A DNA stretch of 64,000 nt, taken from Halichondria panicea. Lineage: Eukaryota; Porifera; Demospongiae; Suberitida; Halichondriidae. The translations under genes were made by a program, and so were the position numbers. Below, in pieces: positions 25,500 to 42,275 of the stretch (position 1 is its first letter; each line of letters starts with the position of its first letter). The notes beneath the pieces are model-generated. The model saw only the letters and a program-made list of their open reading frames with translations. It searched no databases and was not told the DNA's origin. The stretch lies in assembly GCF_963675165.1 (NCBI RefSeq), contig NC_087387.1:4986990-5050989 (forward strand), given 5' to 3'.

Positions 25500-26240
25500 A
25501 GGTGCCGTTTGTGTCAAAACTATGTAAAAGTGAGACATATAATTTTATATATAATTATGTCCATGGGTATCAGGAGCACATTACAGAAGGAGCGTCTTAC
25601 CTCGGGAATCGCATCTCGTGGAAGTTTGCAAAGCATGACCTTATATGCAAAACCACTAAGTGGGTCTGCGGGCGAGTGCTAATTGAGCTGACGGTGCACT
25701 TTTACCGAGTATAGGTCAATAAAAGTGAAAAGTTACAGCTAGCTAGCTAGCTAGCTATAGACCTGGAAGTAAACTCTCTCTTCTAAAAACCCCAGTAAGA
25801 CTCCCTACTGCAAAAACAAAACGCCTAGTATGTGTTAGTCTAAGTCTAGCAAATTTTCTCTGTACAAAGTGACTGGATATGCTCCTATTTACAGAACTTT
25901 CTGTACCTCACCAATGACAGTCTCTTCCATGATGTATATTAACATCCATCAAAGATCTAGCTATTCATTTTAGCTCTTTCTGGCTCAACCTAGCTCTCCT
26001 GCTGCTGCACTACATACAAAATCCGTTTATAATGATAATTATTCACAGGCTGACCGCGGTCTGTAATTTATGTACACAGTACTTACACACACTCTTATAA
26101 GGCAATGTGGCGTTTACGAAAGCACACGAGATGTGATTTCCGAACCCATGCACAGTTAGACGCTCCTTCTGTAATGTGCTCCTGTGGGTATTAATCAAGT
26201 TTTATATTTATAATACTCGTGGACATATGTCCACAGTATT
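25500..26240. repeat. Imperfect inverted repeat (foldback)
   Basis: An arm near 25555-25700 is repeated inverted near 26040-26200; the clearest matched block is AGCACATTACAGAAGGAGCG (from about 25574) against its complement near 26160. The left part starts with a GTGCCGTTTGTGTC-type sequence also seen at the ends of the 26335-27021 element. No coding frame is convincing. Confidence 0.45.
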
Positions 26241-26334
26241 ATAAATACTCATAGACATTTATAAATGTCCATGCACGGGTATTCATAATTAAATGTCCAC
26301 AGGTATTTATAAATACTCGTTTATTACCATTTAT

Positions 26335-27021
26335 TATGGGGTGCCGTTTGTCTAAAATTGACATAAAATTATGTTTTAACTTTTATTTGACATAAGTATG
26401 CCACATATGAGCTCACGTCGTATGTTTTTGCTGAGACTAATTACTTGAGCTGCACCGCGCCTCTCGGGCCTCCTCTGATCTGAGTATTAATAGTCTATCA
26501 GCTAGCTATAGTTAGAGGAGGAAGATCAAGAGGTCTTAATCATAAAGCTGCTTCTGGAGGACTTTACACTCAGCTAGCTCCACGTGAAAAGTCCTCTTTG
26601 ACCTTTGGATCCTGACGGTCCTCATCTAGCTAGCTACGTACATATATACGTACAGCAATGAGTACGAGTAGTAATAGCGTTACTATCAACATGCATAAGC
26701 ATTCTACAAACGCACTAGTGGCCCGGTTCAAATACAGCCAGCTATGCTGCTATGTTGTCAGTCACCATGCAGTGGGGCGATGCAATATAATATGTATATA
26801 TAGGTGATGTATACTTATACATAAGTCACCCTCTTATATATAGGTGATTTACTTATACATAAGTCCCCCTCTTATTATAGGTGATTTACTTATATATATA
26901 AGTCACCCTCTTATATGTATAGTGGCGTACTTATACATAGGTGGCATACTTATAATTTATAAGTGGCAAATAATAGTTAGAACATAATTTTATGTGAATT
27001 TTAGACAAACGGCACCCCATA
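26335..27021. mobile_element. 687-bp MITE-like TIR element with 6-bp target duplication
   Basis: The ends are about 41-bp inverted repeats with one mismatch, beginning TATGGGGTGCCGTTTGTCTA. They are flanked by ATTTAT on both sides (26329-26334 and 27022-27027). The interior holds three or four copies of a short unit (TATAGGTGATTTACTTATA followed by CACCCTCTTA) at 26790-26930. There is no transposase. Confidence 0.7.
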
Positions 27022-27337
27022 ATTTATGGCAGACCCCATCTGAATTGTAGCAATAAATTGTTGAGAGGATAAGTAGTACACCACATCTTTGCAAATGCTG
27101 CCACGCCCTTTCTCGAGAGGCACCCAAAAACAATATATACACACATGCTTTCCCAACATTAGAACTCCTCATGCATATGAACACCATGCATAGACTCTGA
27201 CACTCAGTAACATGCTTTAAAATACTTTATGTGGTTGTGTACTTAACAGTGACCCTGTACACAATGCAAGAAAACAACAATGTGAGTACATGTACATGCA
27301 TATATACAATGTACAATATGGGAGCTCAGGTATAAGG

Positions 27338-29003
27338 TTATTTACGCCGCTTCTTAGCAGCAGGTACTTGAGACGTCTCAGTGGCTGAGGCCGAGGCCTT
27401 ACGGTTGGAGGTGGGGGTGCGGCAAACTGAAAGGGTTGTTGCTGTAAGGAAATACAATTGGTTTGAAGTACGCCAAGTTTTTGTTTTTGCGTTGAGCAGT
27501 TACAGAGCTGGAATACACACACACGGATACAGTCAGCTTTATGCCGTAGTCCTCGTGCGGTCGAGACATAATTATGTCAATGTTCGTAGACACTAAAGCT
27601 ACCACTCAAATAATCGCCTATACGTACATATATTTGTTGTACAGCACTCACCAATTGGTGGTTGAGGTTGAGGGCTCTCCTCCTCATAGTTGTAATCATA
27701 GTCCTCCACACTCTCTTGAGTTTCACTGGAGCCATACAACACTGTACTGGTTTCACTCTCCTCTGAAACTAGGACAAACCATATAGTTCACCAAAAACCT
27801 ACTGGAGCATAGAAGACCTTCTCGTTCATCATTGGCTGCCTCCTCCTGCCCGTTTCCTATGAGGTAGTAACAAGTGATATTGGCCAACGTCACCTGCACT
27901 CCGTCCGTCAGCTCATAATAGATGTTAGGCTTGAGGGCCACCTGGGAGGTGGGAGGGAGTGACATGCACATCACTACAATTACATCTCAGTGTAAGTTAG
28001 ATTTTTGTCTTGTCGCTCAATTAATAATCATTTAACCAGCGGTCAAACATTAGATTAGCTTACTGAGTTCTCTGCTATAACAATCTAACTGTCTCACATG
28101 CATGTACATGTATGTATGATTTGCAATACCACCTTTCGCCTGAACGTCTTATTCCGACTTCCAAGATCCTTTATAAAGTGTGAACCCTTCTCCACAAGTA
28201 TCTGTGCATGTTTCTGGGAGAGGGACCCATTGGAGAGTGTCACATCACAATCCTCTCCACGTCCTACCAAGTTATCCCCTGTTGTACATATATGTGTGTA
28301 TATAGAAATCGGGGACACACGCACACACACATGCACAGAGTATGTACAATCGACTCACCCTCTTTGAGGAAATAGTCGAAATATACCGGGGGTGTATATT
28401 CTACGTTTTGGGAGATATTCTTGTCCTGGGAGAGCACTCGCAAAAGGCTCGCTGATTGGGTGCTCAAAGTCTCATCACGCTCTGCCGTTAGTCTTTCTGA
28501 GTGAGCAGACTCAGAATATATACAGACAGACCGGACTATAACCTGTGGCCCGCCTACGCGCCTCGGGTTAATAACAATCATGTTTACCATATTATTTGAA
28601 CTCAATGTAGGGGCATATGTCAGTAATATCTTTGTATCTTGTGATGGTATGCACATTTGTGATGGTATGCACATAAAATACTACTGTTCATGTTTGGCTA
28701 TATAAATACAGAAATATAGGAGATGGTATCTGGACGTGTCTATAGCGATAGTATTGTAAAACATGCCGTAAATGCCTATTACAATATTCAACCTACCGTT
28801 CCATTAGTAATCGAACTGTGATTGCAAATATGCTTTAATATTTACCTGTTTCAGGCAAGATTCCTCCTGGGCTGTGGTTAGGACTCTGCGACAGGTCATT
28901 AATTAACCTCTATTATACAGGGTTTACAAACCTGATTTGGCTCTTGTTCCTGCAGGAATACGCTGGACGGCTCGCTTGTTGGGTTGTGAGAGGAATCTTC
29001 CAT
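27338..29003 (-). CDS. Compact FHA-domain nuclear protein, MDC1-like FHA
   Basis: Seven exons in transcription order: 29003-28932, 28885-28846, 28496-28359, 28278-28133, 27941-27803, 27768-27652, 27426-27338; total 741 nt, 246 aa. The FHA domain spans exons 3-5, about residues 75-145: VGRGEDCDVTL (the GR of the phosphopeptide-binding loop), SQKHAQI (the SxxH motif), LGSRNKTF (the GSxN/K loop), and a final strand DGVQVTLANITCYYLI. The start ATG follows a short leader and gives an acidic/Ser-rich N-terminus; the C-terminus is acidic (ESVEDYDYNYEEES) and then basic, ending AAKKRRK, a probable nuclear localisation signal. FHA domains bind phosphothreonine. The pattern recalls MDC1/NBS1-type FHA domains of DNA-damage signalling, but there are no BRCT repeats and the protein is very short, so orthology is unproven. 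A tentative gene runs the other way from about 29.5 kb. Confidence 0.75.
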
Positions 29004-29860
29004 GCTGGTTGCACTGTTGCTCAACTTGGTAAGATGTGAAATAGCTTTCTGTTTGTGTAGCCTTTTATATTGTCAGCTTTGTGGGTTTTTTAGCTGAGCT
29101 CAGTGGTAAGTGTGGTTAGCCGGATGAGCACAGAGGAAAACCCTTACTATTTTTAGGTTGTATAATTATAGCCATTATGTCACACTCATACACCTAGCTC
29201 CTACAATTTAAGGTATTAGAGTGATGGCAAGGGTGGTGGTGTCTGGGGGGTATTATTTTGTTGACAAATACTGTACCGTTAATAACCCCTAGTACATGTA
29301 TATAATTAATCCTTGTGCTTCATTTGTGTGTATTAGGGTTAGGACTGGCAAGGAGGATCCATGCGCTTTTAGAGCTACTGAATGCATTTGTTAGTTTTGA
29401 CATACGACTATCACACACACACACACACACACACACACACCACCCTCCTCACACAGGTCCAACCCGCTCCTGTCTCACACTCTCATCATTCATGGGGATT
29501 ACCCCGCCCACCTACCATTTGGGGCTGTGCCTCTGTTGGCTACTAGTAAGTAAGCCAGGCTGTTGTTACGACGACTCTAACAGTGTGTACAACAAGAATT
29601 TCTGCGGACAAGTGAGTTAGAGTAAACACCAAAATAGATTACATCATACATTGTATGTGATTCAAAATTTTAATTTGTCGTTCCCTTTTAATTGACTGAA
29701 TTAATCCACACACACACACGTACAGGCTTATAGCCAATGCACCGTACATAGTCCCCCCCCCCACACACACACACGTATGTACATTGTATTCTGTTTACGG
29801 TAACCTCTGTAACACTGCTCCTACAGTATACATGTATGTTTTAATAACACCTTTGTCTAG

Positions 29861-35997
<6,137 letters not shown>

Positions 35998-36099
35998 ACT
36001 TATACTTATCTGGTTATAGAGAAGACGGAGTATGAGTCTTGGTACTGCCTGAGTTCAATGTCATACCACCAGATCCAAAGCTGCCACAGAAGTAGCATG

Positions 36100-36157
36100 A
36101 GTAGCCTAGATCCCAGCCCTCTCTCATCAATTGAGAGCGGCCTAGAATCGAGGCTAC
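36100..36157. mobile_element. Tiny TIR remnant with TAGCCTCG-type ends
   Basis: It begins TAGCCTAGATCCCAGCC and ends CGGCCTAGAATCGAGGCTA, the same terminal signature as the 37002-42783 and 52805-52903 elements. No target duplication is visible; it may be a decayed minimal copy. Confidence 0.4.
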
Positions 36158-36363
36158 CAGAAGACTGCAACTGCTCCTTGTATGTCTTCACTAGCAGGAA
36201 GGCCTGCCCACAGGAGGCCTTTTGACAGACGTAATGATTTTGTATAAACCAATCAGATTACTGTATTTGTGTGATTATAAAACGAAGAAAAAACCGATAT
36301 CTACTCAGTCTTCTTTGAGTGATCATTCAGACTTCATGCGCTGCCAGCTCGCTTGATCTAGCC

Positions 36364-36533
36364 AGCTCTACCGTCTCAACCCCACCAACTCTACCGTCGC
36401 TGCCAGCTCGCTTGATCTAGCCAGCTCTACCGTCTCAATCCCACCAGCTCTTCCGTCTCAATCCCACCAGCTCTACCGTCTCAACCCCACCAGCTCTACC
36501 GTCTCAACCCCACCAGCTCTACCACCCCGTCAA
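36364..36533 (+). repeat. About 21-bp tandem array, CCAGCTCTACCGTCTCAACC
   Basis: Six to eight imperfect units follow each other, with two longer units containing GCTTGATCTAG. The same unit occurs within both arms of the 37.3-38.1-kb palindrome and once near 48785. Here, as near 48.8 kb, it lies shortly upstream of a GTAAG donor-like site (36567). Confidence 0.75.
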
Positions 36534-37095
36534 CTCTCCTACGGCCAGACAGCATCTTAGCAAAGTAAGTTCCAACCATGTCGTGATTATAATTATATAG
36601 AATGTGTCGGTCGCTTATACTTCTGCCTCAAGGAAGGAGGGATACGGTAAAGCTGACTGTGTGTGTGTGTGTGTCTGTACTGTGTGTGTGTTCCAGCTGT
36701 AACTGCTCAACGGTTGCAATGCGACAAAAACTAACAGTTTCTATAGGCTTCTAGCCACGTTCTCTTGGATTTTGATTCGTGGATTAGCAAACTAAAGCGC
36801 AGAAGCCACTAATCACTCCCAAAGGGTTACTATCCAGCTAAGAAGCTACTACACCTGGTCTATCTCACTTAGAAAATGCATTTTTGTGGGTACTACAGTG
36901 GTTTTCCTTACCTTTGCAGGCTATACTGCAAGAGCACTGCAACCACAATGTAGTAGATATAGTATTTTGGTTGGCTTCTGTTATGATTGTTAGTAACAAG
37001 CTAGCCTCGATTCCAGGCCGCATTAAAATACGGCCTGGTACCTATTGCAGGGGTGATAGTGCGCATGCGCTTCAAATTACCCAGAATATGGGTAA

Positions 37096-37315
37096 TCGCA
37101 TTAGTGTAGTTCGAAGAGGTTCGGAAGGGTCGAACCACAATGAACACCTGAAGAACATATTTTCAAAGTATTTGCTTGTTAATAAGTGTAGTTCGAAGAA
37201 GTTCGGAGGAGTCGAACCATAACGAACACCTGCTTGTCCATTAGTGTAGTTAGAAGAGGGAGCTACACTAATCGACAAGCAAACACGAGGCATTAGCACA
37301 GCGCCAGCTTGAACA
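37096..37315. repeat. TAGTTCGAAGAGGTTCGGAAGG repeat, subterminal
   Basis: Three imperfect units of TAGTTCGAAGAGGTTCGG followed by TCGAACCA and AACACCTG lie near the left end of the 5.8-kb element. The same units form the larger array at 40655-41490. Confidence 0.6.
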
Positions 37316-37327
37316 CTAGTTGATAGT

Positions 37328-38069
37328 TGGCTAAGCTATTTCGTAGTTGATAGTTGGCAAGCTATTTTGTAAGTTTAAACTATACAGCAAAATCCAGCAA
37401 ATCCGCCATAAAAAGTAACCAGACATTGTATAATCACGACAAGAACGCGAACCTGTTTTGTTGAGAGAGATGGTATAGTAGGTTGAGACGGTAGAGCTGG
37501 TAGGTTGAGACGGTAGAGCTGGTAGGTTGAGAGGGTAGAGCTGTAGGTTGAACTCTCGCTAACGGTAAGGTTGAGCTATAAGACGGTAAGGTAGAGCCAG
37601 TCTATATAGTAGTACTTCGGCCTCCAGTTTTGGTGAGTAGCTCACGAGGGCAGATCACGTGATAGCCTTCCTGTTATTATCCCCCACTACGTACTTCAGC
37701 TACCTGTACCAGCTGTAGTACGTAGTGGGGGATAATAACAGGAAGGCTATCACGTGATCTGCCCTCGTGAGCTACTCACCAAAACTGGAGGCGAAGTACG
37801 ACTATATAGACTGGCTCTACCTTACCGTCTTATAGCTCAACCTTACCGTTAGCGAGAGTTCAACCTACAGCTCTACCCTCTCAACCTACCAGCTCTACCG
37901 TCTCAACCTACTATGCCATCTCTCTCAACAAAACAGGTTTGCGTTCTTGTCGTGATTATACAATGTCTGGTTACTTTTTATGGCGGATTTGCTGCATTTT
38001 GCTGTATAGTTTAAACTTACGAAATAGCTTGCCAACTATCAACTACGAAATAGCTTAGCCAACTACCAA
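37328..38069. repeat. Large palindrome, arms about 350 bp, 23-nt spacer
   Basis: The left arm (37328-37694) and right arm (37718-38069) are near-perfect inverted copies around a 23-nt centre (37695-37717) flanked by CACTACGTAC and GTACGTAGTG. The left arm contains one extra 21-bp unit of the CTACCGTCTCAACC repeat. It lies about 520 bp upstream of the REase-kinase start and within the element. Such a structure could extrude as a cruciform or hairpin. Confidence 0.85.
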
Positions 38070-38275
38070 CTACGAAATAGCTAAGCCAACTATCAACTAC
38101 GAAATAGCTTGCCAACTATCAACTACGAAATAGCTTAGCGAACTACCTGCTACGAAATAGCTTAGCCAACTATCAACTACGAAATAGCTAAGCCAACTGC
38201 CTACTACGAAATAGCTAAGCCAACCCAACTACCTACTACGAAATAGCTAAGCCAACCGAACTACCTACTTCGAAT
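38020..38275 (+). repeat. 28-bp tandem array CTACGAAATAGCTTAGCCAA
   Basis: About nine imperfect units, which start in the right palindrome arm and continue beyond it. An inverted array of the same unit lies at 42105-42275, and one or two inverted units at 37320-37370. Confidence 0.75.
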
Positions 38276-38589
38276 GTCAACTACTAGTAGCTCTCAGGGC
38301 CACCGTAGTAGTGCCCTAGTCTCGTGAACCAGCCGCCCTCTCTTGGGGAGAGACCGTCTGGGCACTCTTTACACAAGTATCATGTGGTCTAGATAGGAGG
38401 CAGCAAATAATGAAAGTTTATGTGCGGTTGAGCATTGAGCAGTGATGTGGTAGGCAGTGAATGCGGATGTGGTTACGTAATACATTCCATTGTGCAGCCC
38501 AGAAGTCAAGAGCAGTCAGTCTAGCCTCTACTCACTTTCCTCCATCTCCCTTTCCTTCTCTCAACCAGTTCCGTGGAGCAAGTAGATCT

Positions 38590-40231
38590 ATGTCGATGCC
38601 GAAGAAACCGTTGTAAGTTGACCGTGTGCTCACATATGACCCTTTGATTTTGTTCTGTATTACTGTATCACCTCTTTTGCCTCTTTCTTTTCATAGGCAT
38701 TCCCACAATACTCGCTTGTCATCAGCAGTTGCACCTATACCATCCAGATCGTCTACCGCCATAGACGGGGGAAAATCTTCCTCAAGTTCAATTTCTAAAG
38801 CGATTGATCTGAAGTTGTATGGCTACTACCTGTTGGGGGGGGGGGGAAAAACAAGGTATTGAGATAAAAACCTACTCACTATGGGACATTTTCAAAGAGC
38901 TGAACTTGAAGAGTGTTGATCATAATCTTGAGCGTGTTGATTATATGATAGCCAACAGCATGTCAGTGTCAAAAGGATATAGCGACTCTGTAGGTAAAGT
39001 GTGCTTCGAAAAGATCTTAGAGGATTGTCGATTGAGCGGTGACTGGATGGTCCGGAAAGCCGTTGCTCTACCACTACCTGATTCTGACAATCAAGCCGAC
39101 AAGCTACCCGATATACAAATAGTAAAAAAATCAAACTTTAAGGAAATCTCACAGGTCGCAGAAATTCAATCCTCTCCAATGTTATGGACAGAGAACAAGT
39201 CTGTTCTAGTCGCGACGGACCTATTCAGGAATCTACGAGAAAATACAGAACTAGATTACGTTGAAGTATTTGCTTTACCAAATTTAACAAACAAGCAATG
39301 CATCACTTCAATAAAAGTCAGCATCAAAAGCCTGAAATTTCTGGTCACTCTCAAACGTTTTCCAGAAATCAAACAAGGTATTGAATACATGAAGTCCCAA
39401 ATTAAACTGAAGTGCAGTCAAGTTTTACCAATTACGTCGATTGTGCGCCACCTCGTAAAGCTGACCAAGATTGAGTTACAAAATGCTGCTGCTCAGGTTG
39501 CTTCTGAAGCTGGTGCTACTTTTGTGGAATATCAACCACCCAAGCAGCTGTATTCAACCTCTCACATTCTTTTTCTCTCCAAGAATACTGTGTACAAAGT
39601 AATTCATACCTCTGCTGGATTACGTTCAATTATGATAGTCCAAAAAGCATTCGGTAGAACAGCACCTACGCTGACTGTTAATGTCCAGACATGTTCAATT
39701 GAGCCGATGATTGTCGAGTACACCTATGTTCCGTACCATTGCTTTAGCAAGGAAGAAGCTCGATTGTGCTTCAAAGAGTTCATGCTTTGTGTGAAGGCCG
39801 CGCTTGATGAGCTGCATGGCATGAATATTGCGCACAACGATGTGCGAATGGAGAACGTTTTGTTTTCTTCAAATTTCACACCAGTTTTTATCGACGTAGA
39901 TAGGGCCTCGCTATCAGATCCAACCGAATTCGCACATGGCTTATTTAGAACCACAACACACAGCTGCATGTACAACCTCGACCACTCTACATGGAGAGAC
40001 GACGGTGCCAGGACTGACCTGTTCCAGCTGGGCTGGATGGCGGCCTGGATATTGAATACCAGCACCAGCTCTAGCTTGTACCACTCACGAGAATGGACAA
40101 CGGAACCAGATGAAATTCGAACCAACAAGTTCGTTGAGTCCCTGATCACGTCCGGGAAGTTTAAGAGTGAATTGTTGGAGAATTGCGTATCGGAAGTGAA
40201 GACAATTGAACAAGTGTTGTTAGCTCGTTAA
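38590..40231 (+). CDS. Crinkler-like REase/protein-kinase-like fusion, one frameshift in a G-run
   Basis: Exon 1 (38590-38612) begins MSMPKKP; exon 2 (38697-40231) continues in phase. In a 12-G run (about 38835-38846) the frame shifts; 11 Gs would give one 518-aa frame. Residues about 65-210 look like a PD-(D/E)XK-type nuclease domain: LPDIQIVKK with Asp at 39110-39112 and VAEIQSS with Glu at 39161-39163, an E-x-Q variant. The C-terminal half is kinase-like: VYKVIHT with a candidate beta-3 Lys, the catalytic loop HNDVRMENVL (39833 onward) in place of HRDxxxxN, FIDVDRA with two Asp in place of DFG, and a helix-F-like DLFQLGWMAAWIL. This pairing is known from Crinkler-type effectors and related transposon-borne proteins; a role in element mobility or host conflict is inference. 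The T-rich acceptor at 38566 suggests an upstream non-coding exon. Confidence 0.65.
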
Positions 40232-40654
40232 TTGTGTGATTATGCTCACTTTAATAGAGTCTCAAGTTGTAAATGATCCTTCTTGTATATATGGATGAAC
40301 AATTCAGTGTAGGACGTGGTAGGATGTATGATAGGGTACTTTAGGATGGATGGCTTAACAATCCAGTGTAGGACGAAGAATTAAGGTTGTAGTAGGATGG
40401 GGTAGGATGCACTATCCGTGTATGACGTGGTAGGATGTGTGATAATAGATTATTATTTTATTGATTCAGCTGCATACCAGCATCATATCAGCAGCGTCCC
40501 CTTTTTATGCACATTGTTTTGTGCCGTACAACACCTCCTCAAGAAAAGTATTAATGGGTGTAACACAATGGATGTATATCAACCGGTTCAGGATCCCGAG
40601 TTACATGTATGATAGACAACATTTTGATCGCGAATTACACTTTGTACAGGATTA

Positions 40655-41490
40655 GATTGAACCACACCGAACACCTGTACAACACCCTAACCAAGTGTTT
40701 GCCTGTACGACTCTTCCGAACCTCTTCAAACTATTGTACAGCATAAATAAAGAGTATCTTGCAAGTGTTTGGTGTGGTTCGATCAAGTTTGAAGAGATTC
40801 GAAAGAGACTTTGAACCACACCGAACTCTCGCAAAGTACTCCTGTACAGTAGATCGAAGAGGTTCAGAAGAGTCAAACCACATACAGTACAGTTTGATAA
40901 ATAGTCGAAGAGGTTAGGAGGAGTGAAACTACACTGTGCAAGAGTTTGAAGAGGTTCGAAAGAGTGTCCAGTAGTGTAGTTCGAAGAGGTTCGGAAGGTT
41001 TGAACCACAATGAACACTTGTAGAACACCCTAATCAAGTGTTGGCGTGTCCAGTAGTGTAATTCGAAGAGGTTCGGAAGGATCGAACCACACCGAACACC
41101 TGTAGAACATGCGTGTCCAGTAGTGTAGTTCGAAGAGGTTCGGAAGGATTGAACCACAATGAACACTTGTAGAACACCCTAATCAAGTGTTGGCGTAGTT
41201 AGAAGAGGTTCGGCACTTGGTGAGGGTGTTCTATAGGTGTTGGGTGTGGTTCGATCCCTCCGAACCTCTTCGAACTATGCTACTGGACTGGCAAACACAG
41301 TGTTCGGTGTGGTTCGATCCCTAAATCTCAGCACAAGCAAACACTTGGTGAGGGTGTTCTACAGGTGTTCGGTGTGGTTCGATTCTTCCGAACTTCTTCG
41401 AACTATACTACTGGAGATGCAAACACTTTGTGAAGGTGTTCTACAGGAGTTCGGTGTGGTTCGATTTTTCCGAACCTCTTCAAACTACAC
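40655..41490. repeat. Imperfect tandem array, partly inverted (GAACCACACCGAACACC unit)
   Basis: Units of about 70 bp contain TAGTTCGAAGAGGTTCGG, TCGAACCACA, AACACCTGTAGAACACCCT. To about 41215 the units run in one orientation, and after that in the other (GTGTTCGGTGTGGTTCGAT), so the whole block is itself a foldback. Confidence 0.7.
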
Positions 41491-41496
41491 TCATCA

Positions 41497-42103
41497 AGCG
41501 CGGCCTTCACACAAAGTATGAACTCTTTGAAGCACAATCGAGCTTCGTCCTTGCTAAAGCAATGGTACGGAACATAGTTGTACTTGACAACCATCGGCAC
41601 AAGTGAACATATCTGGACATTAACAGTCAGCGTAGGTGCTGTTCTACCGAATGCTTTTTGGACTATCAAAATTGAATCTTTTTCAGCAAGGGTATGAATT
41701 ACTTTGTACACAGTATTCTTGGAGAGAAAAAGAATGTGAGAGGTTGAATACAGCTGCTTGGGTGGTTGATATTCCACAAAAGTAGCACCAGCTTCAGCAG
41801 CATCTTCAGCAACAGCATTTTGTAACTCAATCTTGGTCAGCTTTACGAGGTGGCGCACAATCGACGTAATTGGTAAAACTTGACTGCACTTCAGTTTAAT
41901 TTGGGACTTCATGTATAAAATACCTGGTTTGATTTCTGGAAAACGTTTGAGAGTGATCAGAAATGCCATGTCTTTGATGCTGACTTTTATTAAAGTGATG
42001 CATTGCTTGTTTGTTAAATTTGGTAAAGCAAATACTTCAACGTAATCTAGTTCTGTATTTTCTCGTAGATTCCTGAATAGGTCTGTCGCGACTAGAACAG
42101 ACT
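41497..42103 (-). pseudogene. Truncated inverted copy of the REase-kinase gene
   Basis: The minus strand reads a near-identical copy of the middle of the 38.6-40.2-kb gene, from LVATDLFRNLRENTE through KRFPEIK, ITSIVRHLVKLTK and FLSKNTVYKVIHT to VKAALDE. It lacks the N-terminal start, the first catalytic Asp/Glu region and the whole kinase catalytic loop, and is cut on both sides by tandem arrays. It differs by scattered substitutions. Confidence 0.85.
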
Positions 42104-42104
42104 T

Positions 42105-42275
42105 AGTAGGTAGTTGGGTTGGCTTAGCTATTTCGTAGTAGGCAGTTGGCTTAGCTATTTCGTAGTTGATAGTTGGCTAAGCTATTTCGTAGCAGGTAGT
42201 TGGCTTAGCTATTTCGTAGTTGATAGTTGGCTAAGCTATTTCGTAGTTGATAGTTGGCTTAGCTATTTCGTAGTT
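42105..42275 (-). repeat. Inverted copy of the 28-bp tandem array
   Basis: About six units of CTATTTCGTAGTTGATAGTTGGCTAAG-type sequence, the complement of the array at 38020-38275, abut the truncated gene copy. Confidence 0.75.

Noticed and set aside
38835-38856. Walker-A-like GGGGKT at the G run of the REase-kinase gene
   Set aside because: It appears only in the frame that ends a few codons later, and it is produced by the homopolymer; there is no accompanying NTPase sequence.
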